Assembly: GCA_030760725.1 (NCBI GenBank)
Contig: JASWHV010000012.1
Coordinates: 46,593,652-46,657,651, forward strand
Direction of reading: 5' to 3'
Source of the DNA: Neostapfia colusana
Lineage: Eukaryota > Streptophyta > Magnoliopsida > Poales > Poaceae
DNA: 64,000 bases
The notes under the pieces are model-generated. The model saw only the letters and a list, made by a program, of their open reading frames with translations, did not search any database and had not been told where the DNA came from. The stretch's first letter is position 1. The number at the start of each line of letters is the position of its first letter. The position numbers and the translations under genes were made by a program. This document shows, piece by piece, positions 1-12,600 of the stretch.

Positions 1-3000
1 CTTGCGCCCAGCAACATTGGAACTCCACAATCAAACAAGAAACGCTTCATTCCAATGTTACTTGTCCCAAGGTGAAAAATAAATTTCGTTTGCTCTATCT
101 CTACTTCAAACAAGGTTCTCATGCAGTTTAACATAATCATAGCAGCAATTATACTTTTGCAAACTGTTTCCACACAACTTGCTTAACTACGTCACAACAT
201 GGGAGCAAGCGGTACTCAATAACCGCGAGGGACGGTGATTCGAATCAAACACTACCCGGATAACTCTACACATACGCCCGCCTCTGAAGACCCAACTCTG
301 GCGTCCTTCATTACATCGTATGTGGCAACCTTTCTCAGGACACTAGACTGTAGAACCGGTCGCGCCGTCTGGGGCTCATAGGTCTAACGAGACGACGTGG
401 TATGCCTCTACAATCCAGTGAACCTGGTACATCGGTTTCCTGGTTCCCATATATCAGTAAGCATCCGGTACACAACTCAATACTTGCTCCTGGACGCGGC
501 ATACGCATCGGTCCTTAACCGACACAGGCAGAGCTACTCGACCAAGACCTCGTCTTGTCGCAGCCTAACCCCTCTGCCCGGTCTCATCTTTAGAAATGTA
601 AACTTTAGTTTGCTTCCTTTCCCAACCACACTTATGATATTCTGAACTATAGCTTGCGAGTAGTCTCCAACTACTCGTCTTCTACCGGATGCCCTAGTCT
701 ATTTAGCATGGCCTTATTCTACATCGATGACACAATTCTACCCTCGACCTCAGGGTTCATTTTTGGTTATGCAAGTGGGGTATAAAACATCATTGACCTA
801 ATGCACATACAAACTGAGACCCATAGTAGTGGACAAAGTAAAAACTTTAGAAAATAACTTAAGTGCAAACTGGGGCATGCCTTGGTTTTGCAGGTGACTA
901 AAGTAAGATAAGTTTGAAGTTAGTTGCTGATGCCGACTTGAAGCTTAATCCCTGCCTTCTTGCTCCTTGATCCAAGCTCCACTTCTTCCTTACTTCTCCA
1001 CGTTTAATCACTACACGTTATGAGTATGCATACATGTTTAATTATAAAAATTTTTGCTAACAATGCTAAAGACAAGTTTGAAACTGGAACTTTGTTTAAG
1101 AATTTAAAGTTACACTGGGGTGATGGTTTGGATGTGTGTCTAAGCATTATCCTCAAGTGCGAAGTGAGGTTCATCACTTAGGTGGGGAGCAACTAAGGGT
1201 TGAACAGAACACTAATGATCCAGGGCTCTAATGGAGCTGGAACTTTTCTTGGGAGTTCCTTGTCACAAGAAAGTCCTCTGGACCAAAATTCAGAATGTTT
1301 CACTAAGTAGATCACCCAGAATAATTCCCTAAGCATTTAGGAAAAAAGGAATTAATTCTGAATAAATTTGTACTTTCATGCAAATTCAAGTAAACTACAA
1401 TTTCAAGCATAGTTCAGAGAGTATGCCTGAATTTACCTCAGATTTTTGGAGCTAAGGAATGGCCAGAACTGAATTTCTAAGTTTTGGAATTTTCCTGAAA
1501 ATGTTTCTGTATTCATTTGAATCCAGAAACTTGAAACCAGAATTACCCTAACTAAATCAACACCAAATGAGCTGAACCTTTTACAGGAGTCTCCTAATAT
1601 CCTAAAGAATATCCAGGAAAATTTTGTGGATTTTTGGATGAACCAAACTCCCTCTAAAATTCTTTTGCTGAAAAGATTTAAAGAATTCTCCAGAATTTTC
1701 TATTGGTTTTCATGCCAATTGGGTTGCATATTTGGATAGAATTCTTCATCCTGAATCTAACCCAATTTGAATCACTAAATTTGGAGCTTCCTAGAAAAAG
1801 TTATGCAGTTCTAAAGTTTGAACTCAATCTGGAATTCAAATTAATTCGGGAAAAGTTCAAACTCTGCCTGTGGGTCCCCCCTACACGTGTCGGTTGCCGG
1901 AGCTAAGCCACACGGGGCCACAGACTACTTCCCACGCTGTCGCAAAGGATCCCTGGCCACAGCTGACACGTGGGACCCGCCGGTCCTTCTTCCTCCTCGG
2001 CCCGTCCCCTTTCCCGCGCCGCCCCCTCGCCGGCAACTCATCGGGGCTCGCCGGAGTCGGCTTCCTGGCCGTCTCCCGGATCGGTACTCGCCGCCTGGGG
2101 GTTTTCAGCCTCGAAGAATTCAACGCTGTGGTGCATTCGGGCTGCCGGCGACCGGAAACCGGTTGGCGACGTGCACACACCTCGGTGAGGCTTCGGCATC
2201 GTGGCCCGAGCACCCTAGCCCGCCAAAAGCTCGGGGAATTTGCTCTAAAGCACTAGTGAAGGTCAGGCAAGCTCGGCATGGCCTCAAGCTGTCTAGGAAA
2301 GGGCGGCAACTCGGTTTTCACCGTGCGCCCGCGCGTTCCCGCCATAGCCGCCGATCGGAAAGCTTGGAATTCGTCGCTAACACGGGGTTTCTAGCCAGGG
2401 TTGTGAAGGGGACTTAACCGCTAGCCAGTCTAGTGCTCATGTGCACGATTTGGTGGCCTAAAAACAACAATTACGATCGAATTTTGAGGATTTCTTACCC
2501 GGGGTCTCTTCGCACGTGCCAAGAGCAAATTGCCAAATTCTTGCTCAGGAGGTCATGGCTCGAGTGGAGGTTTGGCGAGGAGCAGCAGGGAACTCCGGCG
2601 CTCCTCTGGGTGTCCCAGCTCGGCCGTGAAAGTCTCTTGGTGGCGCTGTCCACGTGAGTCCGATGTCGGTTTCCAACGTTTACCCCTCGGCTTCGGCACT
2701 GATCCTCAGATTACGGCCAACAGCAGCCCCGAATGCCGGAGCTGAGCTGGGGAACCTCTTGTGCACTCGCTGGCGCTCCCTTTTCGTGTGGACAGCTCGA
2801 ACAACCGGGCGCACGAGCTGGTGGACAATGGAAAGAAACAGAGGCGTCGCCGGCGGCTTCTTTTCGGGCCCGGGAGCAGAAGCAAGCCGCGAGCACGGGT
2901 GAAGAACTTCGTGTTTGCCTCGGTGGGAAGGATAGGTGCCGGGTGAACCGCCTCTGGCGCCCGCGCGTGGGGGGGCAGCTCGAGCAGGAGGTGGCTGTGG

Positions 3001-3596
3001 CTGCTGCCTCGGTGGCGCCGGGAGCTCGCTCGGCCACTCGGGTGAGAACCGATACACAGAAACTGCCTTAAGCAGTAAGTAATAACCCCCCTCTCAATGA
3101 CAAGGTGGGCCCACAGCCCCCCAAGCACCAAAAGATCTCCAACTTTTGACACCTTACAAATTCAGCTGTGAGGGGTCCAAATTCAAAAGCCAATTTGCCA
3201 TTTGACAATTTGTGCCACAGTTTCAAATTTAAATTCAAATTTGGATGGAATTCACAAGTTCCTTTGATATCCATATCAAAGCACCTCCAAATTTGTTCAT
3301 AACTTGGCTCCCTCATAATTTGGACCTGAGAAACTCAAATATATCCTATCCTTTGATCTTTGAGTTGGCTTTTGCAAATACAGCTTCTCAAACATCAGTT
3401 TGAATTTTCCTTTTTGGAGATGGCCCTCCTCTTTTTGGAAGTGACCATCTTAGTTCAAACTGAATTCAAAGTTTTATTGCACAAGCCAACACTTTCATGA
3501 GTAACACAAAAGTTTTTGTAAGTCCCATTTATTGTATATAAACTCAACTTTATTCATAGCTCAAGTTTTCTATTTACAAGTTTTGGGACTTTTACA
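1..3596 (-). repeat. Retro1 3' LTR (partial)
   Basis: Nearly collinear with 10201-13825; differences are scattered substitutions, a few percent by eye. It ends ...ttttaca just before the polypurine tract. It holds an AT-rich part (about 780-1860), a GC-rich block (about 1870-3080) and an AT-rich part (3120-3596). Compared with the right LTR it lacks 29 bp near 1963, where the right copy has extra sequence between two CTGA motifs. Open frames in the GC-rich block (for example 1887-2417) are composition artefacts: they run on both strands and resemble no protein I know. Confidence 0.93.
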
Positions 3597-3615
3597 TTCC
3601 TCCCCCCTTAAAAAG
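3597..3615 (-). other. Retro1 polypurine tract
   Basis: Read on the minus strand, a purine-rich run containing AAGGGGGGAGGAA abuts the inner end of the 3' LTR. This is the expected primer for plus-strand DNA synthesis. Retro3 and Retro4 have near-identical tracts at the same place. Confidence 0.9.
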
Positions 3616-3661
3616 AATCTCGTCCCGAGATTCATGATTAAGGACAAGGTGGAGAGGACAA

Positions 3662-4330
3662 CTACTGCATATAAGCCTCTAACAACTCCGGATGATTGTG
3701 CTGCAAATACTCCTCGCTCTCCCATGTAGCTTCGTCGGACGTGTGATTTGCCCATAGCACCTTGAAAAATTGCAGCGTCCGGTTTCTGGTCTCGCGAGTC
3801 TTTTCATCAACTATCCGGGTTGGACGTTCAACATAAGTGAGGTCCGGCTTCAAATCTGCTATGTCTCCCGTGAGCATTTCCGTTGGAACCTTCAAACACT
3901 TCCGCAGCTGAGATATGTGGAAGACGTTATGAACTCCGGCTAAGGCTGCCGGCAGCTCCAAACGGTATGCTATGGGTCCACATCTTTCAATGATGACGAA
4001 GGGACCGATAAAGCGCGGAGCTAATTTCCCTTTCACTCCGAATTGGTGAATGCCCTTCATAGGAGATACACGGAGGTATACGTGGTCTCCAACTTGAAAG
4101 TTCAGAGGACGACGTCTCTTATCCGCATAGCTCTTTTGTCTGGACTGAGCGGCTTTAAGATTTGCTTGAATAAGCCGTACCCGCTCTTCCGCTTCATTTA
4201 CGAGATCAATCCCGTAAATAACTCTCTCGCCGGCTTCACACCAGTTCAAGGGTGTGCGGCACTTCCGGCCGTAGAGAGCTTCATAAGGTGCCATTTTTAT
4301 GCTCGTTTGATAACCATTGTTATACGAGAA
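3662..4330 (-). pseudogene. Retro1 integrase C-terminal part with chromodomain (fragment after nonsense codon)
   Basis: Same frame as the integrase core segment to its right, separated only by a TAG at 4331-4333. It carries the end of the integrase core (APYEALYGRKCRTPL), the GPF/Y-type module (KLAPRFIGPF, then HNVFHISQLRKCL) and a terminal chromodomain-like segment (PTRIVDEKTRETRN through EATWESEEYL). In chromoviruses this tail is known to direct integration toward marked chromatin. The frame ends with TAG at 3662-3664. The stretch is conserved, but as part of the polyprotein it would be reached only by readthrough. Confidence 0.88.
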
Positions 4331-4873
4331 CTACGCCAATGGTAAGTGATCGTCCCAGCTCTTACCGTGGTGGATGACACATGCTCTCAGCATATCTTCA
4401 AGTATTTGATTCACCCTCTCATTTTGTCCATCGGTTTCAGGGTGATACGCGGAGCTTCGAATCAATTTAGTTCCCAAGGATGTGTGTAGCTGTTCCCAGA
4501 AACGGGATACGAACAGCGATCCCCTGTTGGAAACAATGGTACGGGGAACTCTGTGCAGGCATAAGATTCGTGCTATGTATAACTCCGCATACTGCTTGGC
4601 GCTGTAGTTGGTATGCACCGGAATGAAACGTGCTGATTTGGTTAATCGATCAACGATTACCCAAATTGAGTCATTGTGGTGGGAGGTCATCGGCAACCCA
4701 ACGATGAAATCCATACTCAAGTCTTCCCACTTCCATGCCGGTATTTGTAGCGGTTGCAGCAGGCCCGACTTCTTTACATGGTCGGCCTTAACTCTTCGAC
4801 ACGTATCACATTCTGAAACGTATTTTGCAACTTCACGTTTCATACGTGTCCACCAAAACTTCTTCCGGAGGTC
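4331..4873 (-). pseudogene. Retro1 integrase catalytic core (between two in-frame stops)
   Basis: This stretch encodes the end of the zinc-binding domain (SECDTCRRVK) and the core with its acidic residues: Asp in SMDFIVGLP, a second position in IVSNRGSLF where Retro4 has SDRG, and Glu in the DGQNERVNQ motif. The second catalytic position reads Asn here, so the enzyme would probably be dead even without the stops. TAA at 4877-4879 interrupts it on the N-terminal side, where Retro4 has Tyr; TAG at 4331-4333 interrupts it on the C-terminal side, where Retro4 has Glu. Confidence 0.88.
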
Positions 4874-4876
4874 TTG

Positions 4877-6620
4877 TTACATTTTGTTGCTGCCAGGATG
4901 AATATAAAATTTGGATAAGTGAGCCTCATCAAAAATTTTCTTCTGCAGACTCATATCACGGGGTACGACTATCCGGTCCTTGAACCATAGGGTGTCTTCA
5001 TCATCTAACCGGAAACATTTCATCTCCCCGTTCTTCAACCTCCTTTTGATATGAGCCCTGCCCTTGTCTTTCCTTTGAGCTTCCATAACCTCCTCTCTTA
5101 TTGTGGGTATGAGAGCTAGATTATGCAGAGCTCCAAATGGAACCAAGTAGAGACTTGGTTCTTCCCCTTCTATCGGCGCAATGGTTAGGTTATGGATATG
5201 AGACTTCCGGCTGAGCGCATCGGCAACCACATTTGCCTTGCCCAGATGATAATGAATTTCAATCTCATAGTCCTTGATCAGCTCCAACCATCGCCGTTGT
5301 CGCATATTCAACTCTTTCTGAGTGAATATGTACTTCAAACTTTTGTGGTCGGTGTAGAGATGAACTAGATTTCCCAATAGGTAATGTCTCCACATCTTCA
5401 ATGCTAGTACCACGGCAGCAAGCTCGAGATCATGAGTTGGATAATGTTGCTCATGATTCCGTAATTGTCGTGATCCATATGCAACCACTCGTCCTCCTTG
5501 CATGAGTACACAACCAAGCCCGACGCCGGATGCATCACAATAAACATCAAATGGCTTGGTTGTATCCGGTTGAGCTAGAACCGGGGCTGTTGTGAGGTGT
5601 TCCACCAACGCTTGAAAAGCTTCCTCACATGGCTTGCTCCAATCATACTTGATGCCTTTCTTCAGCAGCTCCGTCATAGGTTTGGAGATTTTTGAGAAAC
5701 TTGGGATGAACCTCCGATAATATCCCGCCAAACCCAAGAAGCTACGAACTTCATGGACTGATGTTGGAGACTTCCACTTCAGCACTTGCTCAATATTGCT
5801 GGGATCAACAGCAATGCCTTCTGCTGAAATAATATGTCCATGAAATGGCACTTGGTCGATCCAGAATTCACATTTACTAAACTTTGCATAGAGCTTGTGA
5901 TCTCTCAGTCGTTGGAGCACAATATGCAAATGTTTAGCGTGTTCCTCTTCAGATTTGGAATAGACCAAGATGTCGTCGATGAATACCACGATGAACTGAT
6001 CCAGCTCCGGCATGAACACCGAGTTCATAAGATACATAAAGTGGGCCGGAGCATTGGTCAACCCAAATGACATGACAAGATACTCATAGAGTCCATATCT
6101 TGTCGAGAATGCGGTTTTCGGGACATCTTCCGCGCGAATCTTGATTTGATGATATCCCGACCTTAAGTCCATTTTGGAGAAGACTTTAGCACCCACTAGC
6201 TGATCAAATAGGATATCAATTCTTGGTAGTGGATACTTGTTCTTTATGGTCACAGCATTTAAAGGACGATAGTCGACGCATAGCCTCAGCGTCTCATCCT
6301 TCTTCTTCACAAACAAAGCTGAGCAACCCCATGGTGATGAACTTGAACGAATAAATCCCTTGTCCACCAGATCTTTGAGTTGCTCCTTCAATTCTGCTAA
6401 CTCACTCGGAGCCATTTTGTATGGTCTCCGAGAGATCGGCGTGGTTCCCGGTATCAAATCTATTTTGAACTCCACCTCGCGCTCAGGTGGTAGGCCTGGA
6501 AGATCTTCGGGAAACACGTCCGGATATTCACGGACTACCGGAATGTCTTCTAACTTGCACGCCTCGGCATTACTCCGGGTCTTTGGAAACCGCTTCGCCG
6601 AGATACAATGTTTGACGCCC
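4877..6620 (-). pseudogene. Retro1 pol: reverse transcriptase, RNase H, start of integrase
   Basis: An open frame of 589 codons with a complete chromovirus order. It has the RT N-terminal linker (DIPVVREYPDVFPEDLPG), an RT palm with LCVDYRPLNAVTIKNKYPLP and the catalytic FIDD box, then an RNase H domain starting at FDVYCDASG with YTDHKSLKYIFTQ, and then the integrase zinc domain up to HPGSNKM, where TAA (4877-4879) stops it. It is out of frame with the upstream gag-protease; a frameshift lies at about 6570-6630. Apart from the frame change and stop, the RT and RNase H look well preserved, which suggests moderately recent loss. Confidence 0.92.
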
Positions 6621-8123
6621 GTGAAGTGGAGAGTCCAAGTGAACACTCCTGTTCTCGATGTCCAGAACAGTCTTATGGAAGGTCAACCATGATATTCCCA
6701 ATATGGCATTGATTCCCTGGTCTTCGAGAATGATGAGGGTGGTAGGATAAATTTTTCCACCCAAGCAGAGTGGTGCTCGAGAGACGACTTCATTAGTTGA
6801 TATATCTCCACCTGGCGAATGAATAAGGTATGAGCCTTTGGTAATAGTGGTGGAGATCTGATCCCGGATCACCGTTGCCCTGCTAATGAAGTTATGTGTC
6901 GCACCAGAGTCGAATAAAATGACAACCGGTTTGTCATTTAAGGTGAACCTGCCGGCAAGAACAGGTCCTCCTTTTGGCAGATCATCGACTGACACATAAT
7001 TAACTGTCCCCACTTTGGACATAGCTTTTCTTTGCTGCCCAAGATCGCTCTGTGGAACTGGACCCGCAGACACATTGTTGCTGCTCGGTTCAGTTGCTTC
7101 ATTGACCTTCAAATCATTGTCAAGCTGAAGTGGGACAGCACTTGGCTCAGCTGAGAAATCACCTTGTTCATCTTCAACCTCTTGAGGGAAATAATATTCT
7201 GATGCACCTTGTTGATACTGAGGTGCATAAGAAATAATTTTCTGCTGTGGTGGAGGTGAATATGACCTCTGTGGAGTAGAAGAGTCGTCACACTCCCAGA
7301 ATGATTGCACCTCTTGTGGAATCTCTCGAGCGGAAGGTGAACGGATTACCAACCGATACTTCTGGGGTAGACGATTGTCTTCATCCTGTGATGAGTCCCT
7401 CTCCCTCTTTTCTTTGAGGTAGAGGTTGGAATAATATTCTTGAGCGATAGCACAGCTCACAAACTCATCAAAATTCTCTTGGCTAACTTGAGCCAATTCA
7501 CATCGCAGCCTAGCCGTCAGCCCTCGATAAAAATGATAACCCTTCATGGCTGGTGACTTCACATAGTCAGGGACATATTGAGCTAAGCGATTGAATTCCT
7601 TCGCATACTCAATAACACTCATATCCCCTTGCTTCAGACTCCAGAACTCATCCAGACTGGTTTGCATTATGCCCGCAGGGATGAAACGAGCACGAAATGC
7701 AGCCTGGAACTCCGCCCATGTGACACGATGCCCTGCTGGTTGAACAGCAAGGTACTCTGCCCACCATGCTCCAGCAAAGCCGTGAAGCTGTTGAGCGGCA
7801 TATAGAGTCTTCGAGAATTCGTCACATCGGATCAACCCAAGCTTGGACTCAGTGACACGTAACCAGTGATTTGCTTCACAATGGTCAGCCGCCTCGGAGA
7901 ATACCGGCGGTTGTATCGCCAAGAAATCCAGATACGTGCTCTGGGTTGGCATGTGATGTTGAGCTTCTCGATCTATGCCTTGCTGAACTAGAGTTTGGAG
8001 AGTTTCATTCATTTTGGCCATAATTTCCGCCAATCCGGTTGGCGATGGCTCTTGTGATGAAATCGAGTCATTCCCACCTCGACTTGAACATCCAAGCTCC
8101 ATTTGAGAATGTTTACGTACCAT
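6570..8123 (-). CDS. Retro1 Gag-protease, lacking a CCHC zinc knuckle
   Basis: The open frame runs from 8150, but the ATG at 8121-8123 (MVRKHSQ) lies one base after a CAG preceded by a T-rich run, so I take it as the start. Gag has the retrotransposon capsid-type region (AWWAEYLAVQ, FWSLKQGDMSVIEYAKEFNRLA, QENFDEFVSCAIAQEYY). A retropepsin-like protease follows with FDSGATHNFISR near 6900-6915. Between them, where Retro4 has CYKCGRPGHFASSC, there is only a Ser/Pro/Gln-rich acidic linker (about 6990-7340) and no CCHC box. The frame ends at 6570-6572 after a frameshift relative to pol. Missing nucleocapsid knuckles would normally impair RNA packaging; they could be lost or supplied in trans. 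Confidence 0.85.
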   Translation of the reverse strand: MVRKHSQMELGCSSRGGNDSISSQEPSPTGLAEIMAKMNETLQTLVQQGIDREAQHHMPTQSTYLDFLAIQPPVFSEAADHCEANHWLRVTESKLGLIRCDEFSKTLYAAQQLHGFAGAWWAEYLAVQPAGHRVTWAEFQAAFRARFIPAGIMQTSLDEFWSLKQGDMSVIEYAKEFNRLAQYVPDYVKSPAMKGYHFYRGLTARLRCELAQVSQENFDEFVSCAIAQEYYSNLYLKEKRERDSSQDEDNRLPQKYRLVIRSPSAREIPQEVQSFWECDDSSTPQRSYSPPPQQKIISYAPQYQQGASEYYFPQEVEDEQGDFSAEPSAVPLQLDNDLKVNEATEPSSNNVSAGPVPQSDLGQQRKAMSKVGTVNYVSVDDLPKGGPVLAGRFTLNDKPVVILFDSGATHNFISRATVIRDQISTTITKGSYLIHSPGGDISTNEVVSRAPLCLGGKIYPTTLIILEDQGINAILGISWLTFHKTVLDIENRSVHLDSPLHGRQTLYLGEAVSKDPE

Positions 8124-9655
8124 ACTGCACGAAACAAAATTTTGAGTCAATCAAAATTCTATCTCATAGTAAGTAAAGATAAGTAAAACATGAACATGTC
8201 ATGAACTTTATGAAAGCATAACCACATTCATGTTTAAACAAATCTTATGTACGCTAAGCTAATCAGCGGGACTACCCTGGCCAGCTCACACAAACTCCAA
8301 ATTTTACTCAAGTTATCAACAGATTCTTGACTTGAGTTCAATACCAAAGTTTTAGTAAACTTCAGTAGCTTTCCAACAAGTACTTATGTGCTCCTTAAGG
8401 ATTTCTCTACAGGAAGTTATGGCTTAAAAACAGAAAGGTCCAGAGAGGTTTTTGCTACTGTCCTGGTTCTGAACAGTTTGCCTTCAACTGGACTTTTCAC
8501 CAACTTAAAGTGTGATTTTGCTCTGGAGGTCTACAAAGAAATTGTAGAGAACTTGAAAATCTTTCCAGAACTGTATTATACACCTTAATTGGTTAAAGCT
8601 ACTCAGAGTTATGCTCCGTTAAAGTCCAGCAAGAATTCCAGCCAGAAACAGAGCACTCTGTTTTTTGAAAACTTTGACACCTAGTTATACTCTCATTTGA
8701 ATCTTAGCTCAAAATAAGAGTTCAGTAGCTAATACTTGTTTCAAACTTCCATTTTTAGTTGAAAGTTTGTTCATGAATCATTTCTTCATAGGGACGATGT
8801 TATTATGTGTAGTACGGTGTCGATGCACCGTAAGAACATGTCGGTACTACGTTGCCTCACCAAAAGAAAATCCTAAACCGGATTATATCGGCATATCCGT
8901 TTTATCAGTGGCACTAAGACGGTCTCTCGCACACGTGTACTACACGGGATAAGTACGTGGTTAGTACCTGCAGAAGATCACTCAATAGTGGTGCACTCAA
9001 AGGTTATTTCATTTCAGGCAGTTCCATAATTGAAAGTAAATACAAAGGCCCGTATCATTGGCATATGGCCGTCCTTGAGTTAAGCCAAGTCTCAAGGTAC
9101 GTGATCGTGTTTCAACGCCACACGACGGGGAACCCGAGTATGTCATGAACGGGTCGTCACGGTTGGGAATGTTATCAGCCCAACAGATACCACCTACTGC
9201 CCTGCAGGGCACGCCGATGGCAAGCGCTGCGTATAACCTCCTGGGCTACTTCCAGACGAACACACTATCGCGTTACTGACCACACGATGGGGTCTCCACT
9301 TACTTGCCTAATGCACGCTAGGGATCAGCGTTTCATATGAACTTAGGAACATGAAGATTCGAAGAGTTCATATTAACGTCTCACACCAAGCTGTGAGACC
9401 TTTCCCTGAACCACTTTCCTCGTCAGGGGAGCTAACCGAAATTGAACCGCTTTCGGTGGCGTTCCTTACCATGCTTACCAGAACGTAGGTGCGTCGTTGC
9501 ATAACGAGAATTCAGAATTAAAACACATATGTTAGTCTTGCCACTTTAAGTAACTATACTACTATTAACCTTATGTGGGCCAACTACCGATTCCTCACCG
9601 TATCCTAGGTTTTTGTCGTAATACCATCCTTATTCCGTGCACTATTACCAATGCG
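8124..9655 (-). other. Retro1 5' leader between primer site and gag
   Basis: About 1.5 kb with no convincing gene; no pre-gag protein like that of Retro4 is visible. The half next to the primer site (about 8805-9560) is recognisably similar to 59195-59770 in Retro4: both share ATGTCGGTACTACGT, a CCGGATT motif, CAGTGGCACTA and TCGCACACG in the same order. The half next to gag (8150-8760) is AT-richer and contains repeated phrases such as CTTTCCAGAA. Confidence 0.8.
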
Positions 9656-9667
9656 GCTCTGATACCA
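9656..9667 (-). other. Retro1 primer binding site (initiator tRNA-Met)
   Basis: The plus strand reads gctctgatacca, that is TGGTATCAGAGC on the element's strand, the standard complement to the 3' end of plant initiator tRNA-Met. Three bases separate it from the LTR, as in Retro4. Confidence 0.95.
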
Positions 9668-9670
9668 TGC

Positions 9671-12600
9671 TGAGGGGGCCCAACCTCCATCACGGGGTCG
9701 TGCCGCCTCGCCCGAGAAATCACATTGGGTGGTGCCGTGTTATGCGGCACCCAACAGCACACATATAAGGAACACAGTATTACATAAATCAAAAGCGGAA
9801 GCTTACAATTATTCTTTGTAAATAATTTACATAAAATAGCTACAGCGGAAGTCTATAACCAGCTCACGTTGAATATCTAAGAAGCACTCGAGAAGAGGTC
9901 CAGCCCGCGGACTCTTCTCGCTAGCAACACGAAGACATGGCAGCGGCTAGGTTCTCCAAGTGTGACATGACTCGGAAGTTCCCGAGTCTCACCGGACAAC
10001 CTTCTTTATAGCGGCGATGTTTACCTGCAAAACCACTTATATAGCAAGAGTGAGCACAAAGGCTCAGCAAGACTTAACCGTCTCTCCTAAAGCATGAAAC
10101 TCTATATGGAAGTAACCTAAGACTTAAGCCTGTCCTTTGCGAAAAGACTCACCTACGAGTTCATCCTTAACTTTCAGATTTTAGCCATAATAGTAGTGAC
10201 CTTGCACCCAGCAAAATTGGAACTCCACAATCATACAAGAAACGCTTCATTCTAATGTTACTTGTCCCAAGGTGAAAAATAAATTTAGTTTGCTCTATCT
10301 CTACTTCAAACAAGGTTCTCATGCAGTTTAACATAATCATAGCAGAAATTATACTTTTGCAAACTGTTTCCACACAACTTGCTTAACTACGTCACAACAT
10401 GGGAGCAAGCGGTACTCAATAACCGCGAGGGACGGTGATTCGAATCAAACACTACCCGGATAACTCGACACATACGCCCGCCTCTGAGGACCCAACTCTG
10501 GCGTCCTTCATTACGTCGTATGTGGCAACCTTTCTCAGGACACTAGACTGTAGAACCGGTCGCGCCGTCTCGGGCTCATAGGTCTAACGAGACGATGTGG
10601 TATGCCTCTACAACCCAGTAAACCTGGTACATCAGTTTTCTGGTTCCCATATATCAGTAAGCATCCGGTACACAACTCAATACTTGCTCCTGGACGCGGC
10701 ATACGCATCGGTCCTTAACCGACACAGGCAGAGCTACTCGACCAAGACCTCGTCTTGTCGCAGCCTAACCCCTCTGCCCGGTCTCATCTTTAGAAATGTA
10801 AACTTTAGTTTGCTTCCTTTCCCAACCACACTTATGATATTCTGAACTATAGCTCACGAGTAGTCTCCAACTACTCGTCTTCTACCGGATGCCCTAGTCT
10901 ATTTAGCATGGCCTTATTCTACATCGATGACACAATTCTACCCTCGACCTCAGGGTTCATTTTTGGTTATGCAAGTGGGGTATAAAACATCCTTGACCTA
11001 ATGCACATACAAACTGAGACCCATAGTAGTGGACAAAGTAAAAACTTTAGAAAATAACTTAAGTGCAAACCGGGGCTTGCCTTGGTTTTGCAGGTGACTA
11101 AAGTCAGATAAGTTTGAAGTTAGTTGCTGATGCCGACTTCAAGCTTAATCCCTGCCTTCTTGCTCCCATATCCAAGCTCCACTTCTTCCTTACTTCTCCA
11201 CGTTTAATCACTACACGTTATGAGTATGCATACATGTTTAATTATAAAACTTTTTGCTAACAATGCTAAAGACAAGTTTGAAACTGGAACTTTGTTTAAG
11301 AATTTAAAATGACACTGGGGTGGTGGTTTGGATGTGTGTCTAAGCATTATCCTCAAGTGTGAAGTGAGGTTCATCACTTGGGTGGGGAGCAACTAAGGGT
11401 TGAACAGAACACTAATGATCCAGGGCTCTAATGGAGCTGGAAATTTTCTTGGCAGTTGCTTGTCACAAGAAAGTCCTCTGGACCAAAATTCAGAATGTTT
11501 CACTAAGTAGATCACCCAGAATAATTCCCTAAGCATTTAGGCAAAAAGGAATTAATTCTGAATAAATATGTACTTTCATGCAAATTCAAGTGAACTACAA
11601 TTTCAAGCATAGTTCAGAGAGTATGCCTGAATTTACCTAGGAGTTTTGGAGCTAAGGAATGGCCAGAACTGAATTTCTAAGTTTTGAAATTTTCCTGAAA
11701 ATATTTCTGTATTCATTTGAATCCAGAAACTTGAAACCAGAATTACCCTAACTAAATCAACACCAAATGAGCTGAAACTTTTATAGGAGTCTCCTAATAT
11801 CCTAAAGAATATCCTGGAAAAATTTGGGGATTTTTGGATGAACCAAACTCCCTCTAAAATCCTTTTGCTGAAAAGATTTAAAGAATTCTCCAGAATTTTC
11901 TATTGGTTTTCATGCCAATTGGGTTGCATATTTGGATAGAGTTCTTCATCCTGAATCTAACCCAATTTTAATCACTAAATTTTGAGCTTCCTAGCAAAAG
12001 TTATGCAGTTCTAAAGTTTGAACTCAATCTGGAATTCAAATTAATTCGGGAAAAGTTCAAATTCTGCCTGTGGGCCCCCCCTACACGTGTCGGTTGCCGG
12101 AGCTAAGCCACACGGGGCCACAGACTACTTCCCGCGCTGTCGCAAAGGATCCTGGGCCACAGCTGATTGGGGATTTGATTTTTTTCCGCCACTGACACGT
12201 GGGACCCGCCGGTCCTTCTTCCTCCTCGGCCCATCCCCTTTCCCGCGCCGCCCCCTCGCCGGCAACTCATCGGGGCTCGCCGGAGTCAGCTTCCCGGCCG
12301 TCTCCCGGCTCGGTACTCGCCGCCTGGGGGTTTTCAGCCACGAAGAATTCAACGGTGCGGTGCATTCGGGCTGCCGGCGACCGGAAACCGGTCGGCGACG
12401 TGCACACACCTCGGTGAGGCTTCGGCACCGTGGCCCGAGCACCCTAGCCCGCCAAAAGCTCGGGGAATTTGCTCTAAAGCACCAGTGAAGGTCAGGCAAG
12501 CTCGGCATGGCCTCAAGCTGGCTAGGAAAGGGCGGCAACTCGGTTGTCACCGTGCGCCCGCGCGTTCCCGCCATAGCCGCCGATCGGAAAGCATGGAATT

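Noticed and set aside
1887..2417. 176-codon open frame in the GC-rich block of the Retro1 LTR, with overlapping frames on the other strand
   Set aside because: Overlapping open frames on both strands are expected from GC-rich sequence. The other LTR carries the same block with frame-changing indels, and no domain is recognisable.
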